Below are positions 23,501 through 35,251 of a stretch of 64,000 nt of DNA, in pieces. The first letter of the stretch is position 1. Every line of letters begins with the position of its first letter. The DNA is from Myrica gale (taxonomy: Eukaryota; Streptophyta; Magnoliopsida; Fagales; Myricaceae). The stretch covers positions 24,131,840-24,195,839 of the forward strand of contig OZ005602.1 of NCBI GenBank assembly GCA_963930655.1. The letters are read 5' to 3'. The notes beneath the pieces were generated by a model. That model saw only the letters and a list, made by a program, of their open reading frames with translations. It was not told the DNA's origin and made no database searches. The position numbers and the translations under genes were made by a program.

Positions 23501-25246
23501 TCGAGTTAAAATTCAAAATTATTGAAGAAAATGCATTAGGAAACAACACTAACAAACTTTTCATTCACTAAATTCAAACGAAAACAGGGTAAACGAATTA
23601 GTAGCAGCAGGAAGATAAAAAAGAAGAAGAAGGTTGTAATTCAGGATTCTGCTGCTGATGTTGTGGACAATTTGGTTGAACAGACGGGGAATTTGTCAGG
23701 TATCTAAAGTGAATGGATCTTGAACAAACTTCAAAAACAACCCATAAGCAAAGAATGTGAATAAGATATGTTTTAAAACAACTGAAACAAGGCCTTTTTA
23801 TAGAGGATGAAATCTTACCGGCTATACAGATGAAACTATCAAAAGAAAACAGAATCGAAAAGATTGTTAGGGAAATATGCAAGGTAAAAGTAGGAATGCA
23901 GTCAAACAGGAAGAACAAAAGGTAAATGTTGGAATGCAATCAGCAAAGAAGCACAAATACAGAAAAACTGTAAGCATGAACTAATTTGTTCCTAATATAT
24001 GATGGAAAAATGAGCATATGGAGAAAAAGACATCAAACTTACGTCTTGCAGAGATCCATGAAATTCACAAAAACGGTTTTCTTTGTGCCCTCACGAAGAA
24101 CTTGGGGAGGCCTCATAACAGTCCTACGCCTATCTCCTGCCAGCTCTGGATTATTCTCCCGAAGAATGTTAAACACCCTACCAAGAAGCTGCAAGCATGT
24201 TACAAAAAAATCATTAGTGGTGACACGTGATACTATAAAACTCAGTAATACACTACTAAGGATAATGTGACCTTAAAAAGAGAGCTCAACCAAAGTGAAA
24301 TCATCTAATGTACCTCCTCATATTCATAATCACGGTCACTTCCTTCCCAAGGATAAAGTGGTTGTAGCACAGTTTCTTCTCCTTCTTCATCCTCACCCAC
24401 ATGATCTAAAAGGGAAAGAACTCAAAATCAGTCAAGCTGTAATATACTAGTAATCTTCCAAACGCTAAACATGAATCAAATTACCATCCAAGTCTTCCCC
24501 TGCATCCCCAGTTTCATCGTTGAAGGAACTGGTTTCAACCTACAATCACGCCAGAATGAAAAGTTATTGCTTCTACCAACATATTACAAACACCCACATA
24601 TACATACAGACAACACATGGATGTTGGATCTCCGTTGTTATCATGATTACTTACGGCCTTCTTCTTCTTCTTTTTCAGACCAGAGAAAGTACTTTCAAGC
24701 CCATCAGAAACTGCAAGTGGAAAAGAATAAGCCTTTAGCTTTGTAACCCACAAGACGACATACCTCTCTTACCTTCAATTGAAAAAAGAACAACATTGAA
24801 AAATCAAGATCCATTCGCTTTAGGTACCTGACAAGTTTTCCGTCTGTTCCGTCAGGTTGTCCACAACATCATCAGCAAGATCCTGAATTACAACCTTTTT
24901 CTTCTTCTTCTTTTTACTGGGATCAAACGGGGTAATCTGCAATCCATGAATTCAATGAACAAGAAAATCTGACAATGTAGTTGCGGAAACATAATTTAGT
25001 AGCAATTCACCTAAAAAGCTACCAAACAACTGCGGTCCTATTTACAAATTTTGGCCTCAACTAAGCACAGGTTTATCGGAAAAGTTCATCCGCCGGAGAA
25101 CTACAACACTTATAAACACCTGACAACTTCCCTTATCCGATAGTCCACTTCACATTCCTAGACAACATAAATGAGGAGCCAGAAGAAATGAATGAACTTA
25201 CATCCGTCACTTCGTCCTTCACATCATTGGGAACATCGTCTGCCAT
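20524..25246 (-). CDS. eIF2beta: Translation initiation factor eIF2 subunit beta
   Basis: Nine exons: 25246-25202, 24936-24828, 24710-24655, 24539-24485, 24405-24314, 24188-24043, 23472-23330, 22653-22568, 20601-20524 (TGA). All junctions keep frame and give 269 residues, the usual plant length. Features: [14 protein letters not shown]-terminus; lysine blocks at 23-29 and 64-69, known to contact eIF5 and eIF2B; acidic linker; conserved core with [21 protein letters not shown]-terminal zinc finger C221-x2-C224-x17-C242-x2-C245; end VGRRKAGT. As part of eIF2 it helps deliver initiator Met-tRNA to the 40S subunit. Oddities: a 342-bp tandem array in intron 8, a MITE in intron 7, an inverted copy of exon 2 in intron 6, and an exon 7 acceptor preceded by twelve A. 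A leader intron upstream of 25246 is plausible. Confidence 0.95.
20713..22440. repeat. Five-copy tandem array, about 342-bp unit, in eIF2-beta intron 8
   Basis: The landmark GGAGCCTCAGATACTATCCA (with small changes) recurs at 20767, 21113, 21451, 21793 and 22134, giving spacings of 346, 338, 342 and 341 bp. Each unit also contains CAATGTCAATCAC, CACAGGCC and CCAGAAAGTTGTA in the same order. The array fills most of the last intron (22567-20602), between the two exons that build the zinc finger. No open frame or known satellite was recognised in the unit. Confidence 0.92.
23020..23220. mobile_element. Tourist-like MITE, family A, in eIF2-beta intron 7
   Basis: A 201-bp element bounded by the 3-bp duplication GAA (23017-23019 and 23221-23223). 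Ends GGCTATGTTTGATTAC and AACACTCAAACACAACC form an imperfect inverted repeat. The interior is very close to the copy at 42926-43122, sharing AAAATTTTAACACAATAAAA and TATAATAAATATTAAAAATC. Confidence 0.8.
23616..23723 (+). pseudogene. Inverted partial copy of eIF2-beta exon 2 and its donor
   Basis: On the plus strand, opposite to the gene, this stretch encodes [19 protein letters not shown], nearly the exon 2 peptide [17 protein letters not shown]. It continues past the exon border with GTATCTAAAGTGAATGG, matching the real intron 2 start (GTACCTAAAGCGAATGG). The source is 24915-24804. About 11 mismatches occur over the coding part. Because intron sequence is included, this is a DNA-level inverted duplication, not a retrocopy. 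It lies in intron 6 of the same gene. Confidence 0.88.
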
Positions 25247-27350
25247 GCGTGCTATAAAGCAGTGGAACTGGATTAGTGGAGTAGAAACTAAAACAGAAAA
25301 GAAAACAAAGAAAAGACAGAAAAGAAGCAAGAAACAGAAATAAAACATGGACCAGTATTCAACAGGCTACAAACGAGACACAACCGGGCTCCGCCATGAA
25401 AACAACGACCAATGAATACATCGACAGACCCAAAAAAGAATACACCTTATATCACAAATATTTCTCAAAGAATAAAAAACTTTAAGCAATCAATGATAGA
25501 GCTATGAGTGGAAATATGAAAAGAATTAGACTAGGGCAGTGTGGGTGAGTTTCTCACATTCAGCGGAAACGGACGCGTTACGGCTGCTGCGAAAGTTGTT
25601 CAGAGAATCGCTTAGCTGCTGGGTTATGCGTTACTATCTCCGCTATAATCTTTGATGCCCTTTTTGACCTTGCTATCCTTCGTCATTTATTCCAGGTTTC
25701 CACCACACCGGCAGACGAGCTTGCGAGCTACTCTTCGAGAGCCCTAGGACCGTTCAACAACGGCCTGCAAGACCAACCTTTGAATCGGAATTAGGCCCAA
25801 ACTAGATATTTTTATCCAACCCCCCCCCCCCCTACTTGACACGATTCCGTGTGCATGTGGGCCGTCCAACACCCAGCCCATATTCTCCAGACCCGTTTAC
25901 ATTAGTCAAGACCACAAACATGGGTTCGGACTTCGCACCTCATTGGGCTTTCCTCCTGGAAGCTGCAAGGCCCTTCCAGTTAGATTAAAGATCTGATATC
26001 AATCCTACATGGAACTCCCAAAAAAAAATAGATGTGATTTTAAAAATCAATGAAAAGGAAGTCACGCGTCACAATCCACAGACATTGGCATAAAATAATT
26101 ATAAAATAATCTCTCTCTTTATCGAGTCATCTCTTTTTATTATAATAAATATAAACACTTCATTTACTATTTCACTTTTTTATCTTTGATTAGCAAACAT
26201 TAGCGTGTTTACATGCCGAAATTTTGATCATTTTAAAATTTTAGTATAATAAAATAATTACAAAATAATCTCTCTTATCCATTAAATCATCAATTTTTAT
26301 TACAATAAATATAAAAAAAATTCATTCCAATTATCTTACTTACATAACTGATTGTATCTAGATATCTCTTGTCTTGCATAGCCTGATTTTTCTCTTTTAA
26401 ATACCACAACCTGTCCATTAAAAACAAGTTTGGTCCTGTACTTTATTATGTTGCGTTCTCAAGGACACGAAGTTATTATTATCGTCGTAGTCTTGGCAGT
26501 GCCGGTCAAGACGACAAGGTCTGCAGTCTTTGGCCTTTGGGTAGACTACGCTTTGACAGCACTCGCTAAGGGAGAGGTTCAGTCCCCCCCCCCCCCCCCC
26601 CCCCCCGACCTCCCTCTCTCAGTCTCATCCCAACCCATCTCGTGGGCAATAAAACAAAGCGCAAAGGAAACTTACTTGAGAGCCACGAACTTGTAATTTT
26701 CTTGATTATCCAAAATTTTCTCTTAGATAGAGACTCGTTTCTGCACAAGTCTGACCAAAATATTTGGGTTCTCGCTATCTGGCGCAAACTCCTTCAGTCT
26801 TTAAGCTGTAGAGAACCAAAGCCACCTTTTTTTGTTGTTGTTGTTGTTGTTAAACAGAACCAAAGCCACATAAATGGACAAAACATATAGCTTCGATGTG
26901 GGGAGTTGGGATAGAGCTAGGAACCTTCATTGGTGGACTTCCTCTACTCATTTTACGTCAAACCATACCCTTTACTTTATCGACAACTTTCACCCACTAG
27001 TTTGGCTGTATTCTCCTTCTTGAGAATGTTTCTATTTCTTCACTTATTTTTTTAATTTTCCTTTCTTCATTTATGTTTGAATGTTTCTCTTTGCACATGT
27101 ATCCCACTAACAACAAGACTAGTAGTCAAATAGGTGGGAGGGAAAGGGACAATTCGTTTGTTTTATACTAATCGAGAAGGTGAAGAAAAGTCAAATCTGT
27201 GCGCCCATTAGCTTTTAAGAGAAACTTCTCTATTCTTTTGCGGTTTTCTCTATAATTATTGATGGTTTGGTTGGATTTGCACAAATCAATCCCTTGCCAT
27301 ACCGATGCTCTATGATAATTGGCAGTCAATCGCGCACATGGCTGCCAATA
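25247..27350. other. eIF2-beta upstream region and intergenic DNA with MITE fragments
   Basis: Just above the start, TTTATAG and TTTTAG acceptors suggest a leader intron; the leader probably extends into 25250-25720. Further left, two diverged family A MITE fragments occupy about 26060-26190 and 26210-26345 (shared AAATTACAAAATAATCTCTC-type core). A C12-14 run lies near 25820 and a C23 run at 26584-26606. No gene recognised. Confidence 0.5.
26584..26606. repeat. C23 homopolymer
   Basis: Twenty-three consecutive C. Length is prone to sequencing error. The frames across it (polyproline or polyglycine) are not genes. Confidence 0.9.
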
Positions 27351-27358
27351 GTCACAAC

Positions 27359-28033
27359 TAGGAGTGTTCATTTGCACCAACGGTAACCGTTTTAACCGTT
27401 AAAACCGTCACCACTACCGATAAAGGCGGTTATTGTGCCTTAGCGGTGCGGTGGCGGTGTCAAATATGTGATTCCGTCAATTGCGGTGACAGTTTTCATG
27501 AAACCGTCACCTACACTACCGTTAACCACCCCTAGTTGAGACTTGAGATGATTATTGATTATGTGACATATTTTTGTTGGACTTTTGTTGGAATATGTTA
27601 GTTGGTTTATGTCACATTGTTGCACACTTTTATTAGACTTTAGTATTTATGTTTGAATATGGTATTATATTGGACTTTTGGACAGCTTATTTATATTTGT
27701 TATGATTATTAATGATATGATATTATGTTTGAATATGTTATGATATTTGTCCATTTGATATGATTATTGATTATGATATTATGTTGAAAATTTAAACAGC
27801 TCAAAACGGTGAAAATAATGAAAAATTCATAGGAGAAAGCTCATTTTTTTGGCACAACGGTTATACGGTTTAAGCAGTTACTATATAACCGTTACCGTTA
27901 ATGCCGTCACCGACAAAGGCGGTTATTGTGTCTTAACGTTGCGGTGGCGGTGTCAATTATGTGATTTCGTCAATTGCGGTGACGGTGACGGTTTTCACCA
28001 AACATTCACCTACACTACTGTTAACCACCCCTA
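27359..28033. mobile_element. hAT element with internally duplicated right end
   Basis: Ends TAGGAGTGTTCATTTGCACC and TTAACCACCCCTA, flanked by GTCACAAC (27351-27358) and GCCACAAC (28034-28041), an 8-bp duplication with one change. About 135 bp of the right end, with GGCGGTTATTGTG and GCGGTGGCGGTGTCAA, ending ACCACCCCTAG, is also present at about 27400-27535. The element therefore has two right-end-like modules. No transposase frame. Confidence 0.78.
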
Positions 28034-28041
28034 GCCACAAC

Positions 28042-31000
28042 ATAGACAGATTTCTGACGGATTCCATTGCCGACCCTTGTCGAATAAAATCAGGTGATAT
28101 TCGATTAAATTATTAATTTTTCCAGAAACTTTAAGCAGATTAAAAAGATATAGGAAAATTTCACTTTTCCACTTTGAATCATGGATTAGATGTCATTTCG
28201 AACCGTAAACTATCAATTTGTCACCTTCAATCTTCAAAGTATCAAATATTTAAATATTTACTTTATCATTGAATCCAATTGTAGATATTATATAGTTTAT
28301 TTTCTATACATTTCAATATTAAAAATTTATTAGGATACAAATATTGATATATTTTGACAATTTACACATAAAATATGATGAAATTTGTAGTTTAGACCGA
28401 CAATAATATTTGACTTATAGTTCAAGAGTTGAAAGTAAAGATTCAATTTACATGTATGATCACGGTATATGCATCTTCTACTTAGAAATATATATTTGTT
28501 AGAGAAAATTGATCCATTCAAACGACTTGCTCGCCACATGACTTGCTTAGTCAATTTGTTACCAAGAAGATGAGTTTAATATTTATTTCAATCATCAAAA
28601 GTCCATGCAGGAACCTTTCAAACTAGTGTACAAAACGAAGTGTGGGTGGTATCGGCCTTGTCACTTTAAATTAACAAAAACAGAAATCAAACCCCAACAC
28701 GTCTCTCTAACACCTTTGCTTGGTTTCCAATCTTTCAACAAAATAATAAACCTCACTCGATCCAATATAGTATAGGTACAAATTTATATATAAACTAAAG
28801 AGAAATATCATGCACCATGATATCCATTGTCTTCTGGTTCAAACGTTGTCATCAACCGCGCGCATATCATTAAAGTGGGATGACGGCCATAAACTTGGAA
28901 AGAAAAACATGATCCGGGTGGGCCACAAACCCACCATCATCAGCGCTAGCTTGCTCTCAATATGATCACCACCATGTATCTGTTGCGTGATGACGCTGCA
29001 ATCTGCTGACATATATCTCTTTGCTTTGGCTGGGTCGTCGCTGCCCACTACTTCACTGGGGTTTGCTATTCGGGCTGCCTACAAATATTTAAGGCGCCGC
29101 TAGCTCTTGCCGCTCTTTTAGGAAGACAGTAGGGTTGCCGAATTTCTGCTGTTGGATTCACGATTACATAAATATATAGGTTTCTTTGAAGTAGAATTAT
29201 TCCTATGGGGTCAACCTCGGAAAGTTTTCAACAGAAAAAATTAGATGGACTAACGTCCCAGTACTGCATACCTTTTATGTATAGTGGTCGTGTTTGTTGT
29301 TGGATTGCTTTTATAACTAATTAAATACATTGTAGGCTAATTTGGAAGCTATAACGGGAAGAGTATAAATATTAATTAGCAGAAAAATATGGTAGAGAGG
29401 GACATATATATAATCTGCTGTTTTAATGCCTCACAACAACACGTGCTCAAATGTTGTGTACGAACCAGTACCAAATCAAAAGTTGGGGAAATTTTCTTAT
29501 CAGACTCTGCCAAATCCAGGCGTTTTGATCCCTGATCAGCATAAAAAAAACTGACCCTATGGAGTTTAATAATTAACATGGATGTCGGAGGGAGTCCATG
29601 AGCTTCGATCTTAATTTTGAACATCGAAGGGTTTAATAATCTCCCATCCAAACACTCCCTAAAATTTGTAATATTATAGTGGTTAAAAGTATGCAAATAA
29701 TTGGGCTTGGTGCTATTTTGTTTGCGTCTTAAATACCTATAGACAAGCTGCCTTTTTCCCAACGCATGCGCTGCAACAACAATTTTTCCTTGATGATCTC
29801 CAAGATGAAGAAAAAGACGACCACAATGGAGTAGTCTTTCTCTTAATTAATAATATATTTATACGTAAGTCACCATTTCCCACTACTTTATACCAAGTAA
29901 AATAAGACGACGATACAATTTGACACAATAAGACTTTGAGCTGCTTCTTCTTCTTCTTCTTTTTAAATAAAAAAATGCAGGTAGTGGAAGGCGGCTGTCA
30001 TCTATAGGGCGGTGGGTGCCTGTTTTTGGGCAATTGTTACTTTCATCTGTTCGTTCACCAACCAGGTCCTACCGAATCTCTTCTATCCCATGCCACTCCA
30101 AATTTCTTTGACCCCCCCGAGTTCCAACTCCCCTCCATCAAACCCATTCCCCTTTGAATTTCCTCGATCCTTGCAGCCGTCGGTAGCCTTTTCTTTTAAA
30201 TTTTTTCTTGGTTTAAAACAAAAAAACATATGTTCATTTCTTTGATTCAGACTTGAAGGATTAAAAATAGACCAGATTTGTCTTGAATCCAATAAATTAA
30301 CAGAGAATTTTAGAGGTTGGTTTTGTAGATCTTACACAGAAAAGGATGAAAGGGTGCAAGTGGAGTGGGTTTCAATTATTATTGGAGAGTGACCAGGTCT
30401 CTTCTGTGGGCTCAGTACTGGTGACTGGCGAGGACCCCCACTGGCCATTGAATTTCTTCTGTGGATTGGGATGTTCTCGAAATTATAAAGGAAGGATATT
30501 TAACACATGACCAAGAGGTGAAATATAATGCAATTCATAGTTTATGGTGCAAAGAGTCAAAACCCTAATATTTGATGGACACAGAACATTTTCTTTTATG
30601 GCAAGAAAAAAATTGTTGCACCCAACATTTGTGAGCTCAGATAGATTTTGCTCAACTGATAAACGCATTAAAAGTATTGTGTGCGTAACAACAACCCTCG
30701 TACACTTGATCACAAACGAAAAGATTCGAACTCACGCATACCCACTATATATAACCCCAAAGAAAGATAATAACTAACCTTACCCGTGTATATATGCTGA
30801 AATGTATGGCATAAGTAATCTAAACCGGACTATTGGGTAATGTTTTATCCAAAACCTATAGGTAATTACTATGGACATCCTATTAATGAAAAACAATATT
30901 GTGTTTAAGTTGTAATCTTTTTGTAATATTCAAATAAATATTCTCTTAGCTTCACGTTTATCTATTAAAAATGATCAATTATTAGGAAAGACCGGTCTAC

Positions 31001-31299
31001 AGAACAATTAATAATCAATCAAAGGCTTATTCGGAAGTAGATTTATCTAATAAACGCCCACCCCTAAATTGTTGGTATACCCTTCCAAGTATCTTATTAA
31101 GCTAAAAGATATTTTCAAAGCAGCGTGCCAAGTACCAAGATCAAAACTAAAGCATCTTTATTATGGCGTAGTCGAAGAAATCCGACAAAAGCCGACCTCA
31201 GCGTGTGACGACTAGATTTGTTTAAGGAACACGTGTCTAATGTTTGAGACCACCAAGTATGCCTTCCAATTGAGCTCCTCCGCCCACAACTCAAAAGTC
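28042..31299. other. Intergenic DNA, no gene recognised
   Basis: About 3.3 kb of AT-rich DNA. Short frames lack protein features. GC-richer patches near 28840-29110 and 30030-30180 could be decayed promoters or exons but show no splice-linked frame. No known microRNA mature sequence was recognised by eye. Confidence 0.45.
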
Positions 31300-31690
31300 A
31301 GTAACGTTCAACAAAATCGGACTGCAGATCGAATCGAACAATCGGATCAGATTTGCTGTTTGATTTGATCTTATTTTTTAAAATGCAGTCCCATCCGAAT
31401 TTATGCGGTCCGATCCGATTTATAAATTTCTGATATGCGGTCCAGATCGTACCGCATTTAGTAAATATTTTTTTAAAAATTTAATATAATATAAAAGTAA
31501 AAAATGAAATATCGAACCTTCGTGAATCACGATTCACAACTTCACGTGAGAGGGGGACCACATGTCTTTGGGCATAATTTTTTTTAAAAAAAAATTAATC
31601 CAATCTAAACCATTTAAATAGTTTAGATCGGACCACATTTTAAAAGATCGGACCACTTATAAGTGATCCGGTCTGATCCTTCTGTACAAG
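31300..31690. repeat. hAT-like degenerate repeat rich in GGTCCGATC words
   Basis: Repeated and inverted words GCGGTCCGATCC, GGACCACATTTTAAAAG and GATCCGGTCTGATCC flank an AT-rich centre, a subterminal pattern like that of plant hAT elements. A similar segment lies at 38275-38625. Termini and target duplication were not resolved. Confidence 0.4.
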
Positions 31691-31816
31691 AGAACGGAAA
31701 ATTTCCGGTTTTCAGCCTTAAAAGTCAGTACCAAAACAGCGACCGGCAAAGAAGGAACAATAAAGATATATTTTTTTTCGAGGAAAAAGAAGATTCATTC
31801 AAGTACACCGACTAAT

Positions 31817-31944
31817 GCCAGCGAGCTCATAGCTCGAGTGGCACCTCCTTCCCTTTAGGAAGGGCTGATCCCGGGTTTGAATCCCGGTGTCTGCAGCTTT
31901 GGCTGCTTTCCCCCACCCCATTAACTAGAAAAAAAAAAAAAAAA
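31817..31944 (+). mobile_element. tRNA-derived SINE with 16-bp target duplication
   Basis: A 128-bp element flanked by the perfect duplication AAGTACACCGACTAAT at 31801-31816 and 31945-31960. It starts GCCAGCGAGCTCATAGCTCG and contains a polymerase III A box (TAGCTCGAGTGGCA) and B box (GGTTTGAATCCC). It then has a tRNA-unrelated tail (TGCAGCTTTGGCTGC) and ends in about 18 A. The intact boxes, clean duplication and long A tail point to a fairly recent insertion, about 0.5 kb downstream of the CRF stop codon. Confidence 0.92.
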
Positions 31945-31960
31945 AAGTACACCGACTAAT

Positions 31961-32442
31961 AATATTCCAGGCGAAGAAAAAAAAGAGACTAATAATATTC
32001 CAGTATTCTGTGTCGTATTAATAAATAGTTTATCTCGTTACAATAAAATCCCACTTGCTTTTCAACCCTATATTGGCGTGACATCCAAGGAATCGCCTAA
32101 AATATCTCTCTGTCTCTTGAGCACTACTTCACTCCCTTCAAGCTTATCTCCTTGGCTCCTTGCGAAGGAATAATCCCAATTACAATTTTTTTATACCAAC
32201 GACTATGACAAAACTTATTAACACGGGACCAAAATCGACATATTAGTACTGAAACCGTCTCACTCCACTATATGAACACTCCGCGGATTTGACTGTATAT
32301 ATAAGATCAAAATAAACGGGGCTACTGTAGGAATTCCGCTGCTTTTGTTTGCTCCCCGTACCTGTATAACCGCTCAAAATATGCCACATCACCTTTTTCT
32401 CTTTTGGCTGTTGGATCGAGATTACTAAACTATCCTCACAAG
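31961..32442 (-). other. Probable 3' flank and UTR of the CRF gene
   Basis: Sequence between the SINE and the CRF stop codon. No separate gene seen. Part of it is presumably 3' UTR of the minus-strand gene. Confidence 0.4.
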
Positions 32443-33192
32443 TCAGCAAATGGGTTCTACTAAGAAATCGTCGATGTTGAACTCGCCGAACTGTTCCTCA
32501 TCCGGCTGCTCCAAGTACTTTCCAGACAGCAGAAAATCGGGCAAACTTAACGGCATGTCTATATCGAACCCGAAGACGTCAACGCCCCCGTATCTGAGGT
32601 CTTCAAACGGCGTCGTTAATTCGTTGCAAGGGAGGACCGAAGTAGGGGAGGATGTAGCCGTATCAGACAGTCCAGAACTCTCCTTAGGACTGTCGACGTC
32701 GAGCGACGGTTCCGTCGTCACGGGGTTGGGGAAGTTCGTGACGGCGTTAGCACCCTTGAGTTCCACCGCGGCTTTGTCGTATACGGAGGCAGCTTCCTCG
32801 GCCGTGTCGAAGGTTCCGAGCCAGACCCGTTTGCGCCGGGTCGGGTCTCGGATCTCGGCGGCCCAGCGACCCCAAGGCCTCTGTCGTACACCTCTGAACT
32901 TCTTTTGGCGGGTGATGTCAGATGCCGGCGATCTCAACGGTCTCTTTCTAGCAGGCTCTTGCTTCGAAGACTTGTCGGAGGGAACTGTTGGCAGCTCGAA
33001 GCTGATCTGTCTGACGTGCCTTTTAACTCTTCTCGCACACATCTCTTCTTCATCGTCACTGGAGGAGTCAGTTGCATCGCCGTCGGTGATTATGATCCTC
33101 ACAAGCTTAAGCTTCGACCGGGACTCACCTGAATTCATGGGCTTCCGTTCACGAATAGTTGTAACTATGTGCTCTGAGAACTTTACAGACAT
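32443..33192 (-). CDS. CRF: Cytokinin response factor (group VI AP2/ERF transcription factor)
   Basis: Single exon, 249 residues from the ATG at 33192. Features in order: N-terminal VKFSEHIV, the usual CRF opening; the CRF domain around residues 31-48 ([19 protein letters not shown]); a basic linker; one AP2/ERF DNA-binding domain at about 98-154 ([19 protein letters not shown] and [20 protein letters not shown]); the SPTSVL motif at 182-187, a putative phosphorylation site of CRFs; and an acidic C-terminus ([10 protein letters not shown]) probably for activation. CRFs are nuclear regulators downstream of cytokinin phosphorelay. The frame is open 63 codons further upstream, but those residues do not resemble the family and lie in the expected leader. 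Which CRF number applies is not decidable here. Confidence 0.92.
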   Translation of the reverse strand: MSVKFSEHIVTTIRERKPMNSGESRSKLKLVRIIITDGDATDSSSDDEEEMCARRVKRHVRQISFELPTVPSDKSSKQEPARKRPLRSPASDITRQKKFRGVRQRPWGRWAAEIRDPTRRKRVWLGTFDTAEEAASVYDKAAVELKGANAVTNFPNPVTTEPSLDVDSPKESSGLSDTATSSPTSVLPCNELTTPFEDLRYGGVDVFGFDIDMPLSLPDFLLSGKYLEQPDEEQFGEFNIDDFLVEPIC

Positions 33193-33585
33193 GTCGGAAT
33201 ACTGAGGTTGACAGAAGCTGTTCCTGGCGGGGCTTATCATGGAACTTGCTGCAGATCGAAGACGACAGAAGATCCAACGAGGGCAGACCGGTTCTTTAGA
33301 TGCATCAAAGGAATGAAGGGTGAAAAATATGCAATCGAAGGAAAGGAAAGGACCTTTTTTCAACCGAGTATCTTTGAACAAATCAGTGGTGTTGAGGGTA
33401 CAAATTTATTAAGGACAAAGCGGCAAGGGAGTAAAAAGGTGATGGCTTTAGCTAAGGTAAGGTGAAGAGGAAGATTCTTGCCCTCTGCGTGTGAAATAAC
33501 TAGAAATGATGAGAGGAGGGACTCACTCCTTATGGAGTGTGAAACTATATTATTCAGCACGGAAAGAATTTGGCCTTTGGACACG

Positions 33586-33595
33586 CTTATAAATA
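33586..33595 (-). promoter_or_regulatory. Probable TATA box of the CRF gene
   Basis: On the minus strand the sequence reads CTCTATTTATAAG, a good plant TATA box about 395 bp upstream of the chosen start codon. It implies a leader of roughly 360 nt. GA/CT-rich DNA lies further upstream, near 33800. Confidence 0.55.
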
Positions 33596-33599
33596 GAGT

Positions 33600-35069
33600 A
33601 CTAAATGCAGGGGGTGGAACTGTGGAAGAGTGAGTGTGACAGTCTGACAGAGACGGGCAAATAAACAAATCTTTACAGCGGAAAGAATTGGATCTGAACC
33701 CCCCCCGAGGTAAAAGGAAAGTGACCTACAAGAGGAGTATGTCGGGATTTTGGCGGGAAAGAGACTCGGGGTCAAAGCCCCTTGCAGCTTCTGTATCCTT
33801 GGAGAGAGAGAGGGAGAGAGAGTATTGGTAGTAGGGAAGGAAGAAGGTAGAGCAAAGGAAACGAGGCAGAAATTGCTGGGGTGAAGACCTATATTATAGT
33901 GCACGGACTCTGTTTGTCTGCCTTTTCCTGAAACGCGGAAGAGTCGTCGTGAAAACTCAAATACCAGTTGTATTTTTTCTCTAGCTGTTTATGGATTGCG
34001 AAGCAGTTCATAATATTTTCTTCAACCATTTTAAATTTGTATCCTCTTTTCTTGTCGTTAGGAGTTCTATTTCTACCCAAAGATAAATACTTTATATATT
34101 TTTTTACACAGCTTGAGTAATTATCAAGAAAAATTGAAGCTTAGGAAGGTTCCAAAGAGCTGGGTCATGAGTCACGAGTCAGGAAAATAGGAAGCTGATT
34201 TTAGCAGCCTACATTGACGCTACTGTGCAACAATTTTTGTTCCTAATGACTCAGACAAAAAAAAAACGTTGATCCTAATCATAGCCGGTAAGCTGTTACT
34301 TCGATCTTTGTCCCAAAAAACACCCCCTGACCGAAAGAAAAAATATATCGGGTTTAATTATTCAGGCATACCAGAAAAAGGTAGTGAAAGGAGACAGGGT
34401 CCTGTTGTCGGCGGCTGACTTCGATTTTTTCCGGTTTGAACTGCCCTGCTTGGTACTGTACGAGAAGGACTTTTTTTAAATCAACGCCCATTTATGTTCC
34501 TTGAATTACGTTTGAGAATTCTATATTTGGAAGAACTTGACCATAAAAGTATCCGCTACCTAGGTTCTACTCTATGTAAGTTTCGGCATCCCCAACACCC
34601 CCTAGCTCGAAAATTTGATGCTTGAACGAACTCAAAAGGTCACCCGAATGCATTTTATGTATGTGATTTGAGTCATTTGGAGATGTTATTCTAATAATAA
34701 AACCCACCTCGATGGTTTGATGATTTTTTTAGATGCCTTAGACAAACAATCTTATTAACAAGGACTTGGAGGATCAAGACTTCGACCCCCATTTTATTTA
34801 CATTCTTATCTTCTATATCCCTACATGGTACATCTTCTATAAAATAGAATGTCACAATAAAGGTCACACTTTGGATCCGAATTAGTCCTTCTCGATGTCC
34901 TAATAAATTGGATGACATCGTGTTCTATAAATGCATTGAATGTTAATACATATAACAATAAATGATGTAAGATTCATATTTTATATCTATATATTTTTAT
35001 TAGATTATATAAAAATTAAAAAAGAAATTAATTCAAATAAAAATTGATTAAGTTCTAACTCTACTTTAC
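33600..35069. other. CRF upstream DNA, no gene recognised
   Basis: Contains a C7 run near 33700, GA-rich DNA near 33800-33830 and AT-rich DNA beyond. Short frames show no protein features. Confidence 0.4.
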
Positions 35070-35072
35070 TAA

Positions 35073-35251
35073 GGGCTTGTTTGGTTTACCTGTATTCTCA
35101 GGATTTTTTGAATCCTGAGAATACACAAACCGAACATGTTTTTTAACATCACTTAAAAATAACTACTGCACGCATGCCAATAAAGTTAACATCACCTAAA
35201 AATTTTCAAAAAACAAAAAATCCTCAAAATACTTCAAAACCGAACAGACTC
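35073..35251. mobile_element. MITE, family B, with internal palindrome
   Basis: A 179-bp element with a 3-bp duplication TAA (35070-35072 and 35252-35254). It starts GGGCTTGTTTGGTTTAC and ends AAAACCGAACAGACTC. It carries a near-perfect palindrome TATTCTCAGGATT/AATCCTGAGAATA at 35093-35123 and the family word AACATCACCTAAAAATT. An inverted relative lies at about 41936-42095. PIF/Harbinger-like by duplication size and ends. Confidence 0.68.

Noticed and set aside
31817-31912. Possible free-standing tRNA gene (A and B boxes)
   Set aside because: No cloverleaf acceptor stem, a tRNA-unrelated tail with poly(A), and a perfect target duplication make it a SINE.
32450-33205. 251-codon plus-strand frame opposite the CRF gene
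   Set aside because: It is the antisense shadow of the well-supported CRF coding exon and has no domain of its own.
33193-33381. 63-codon N-terminal extension of the CRF frame
   Set aside because: The extension lies between the TATA box and the family-typical N-terminus and does not resemble CRF proteins; treated as leader.
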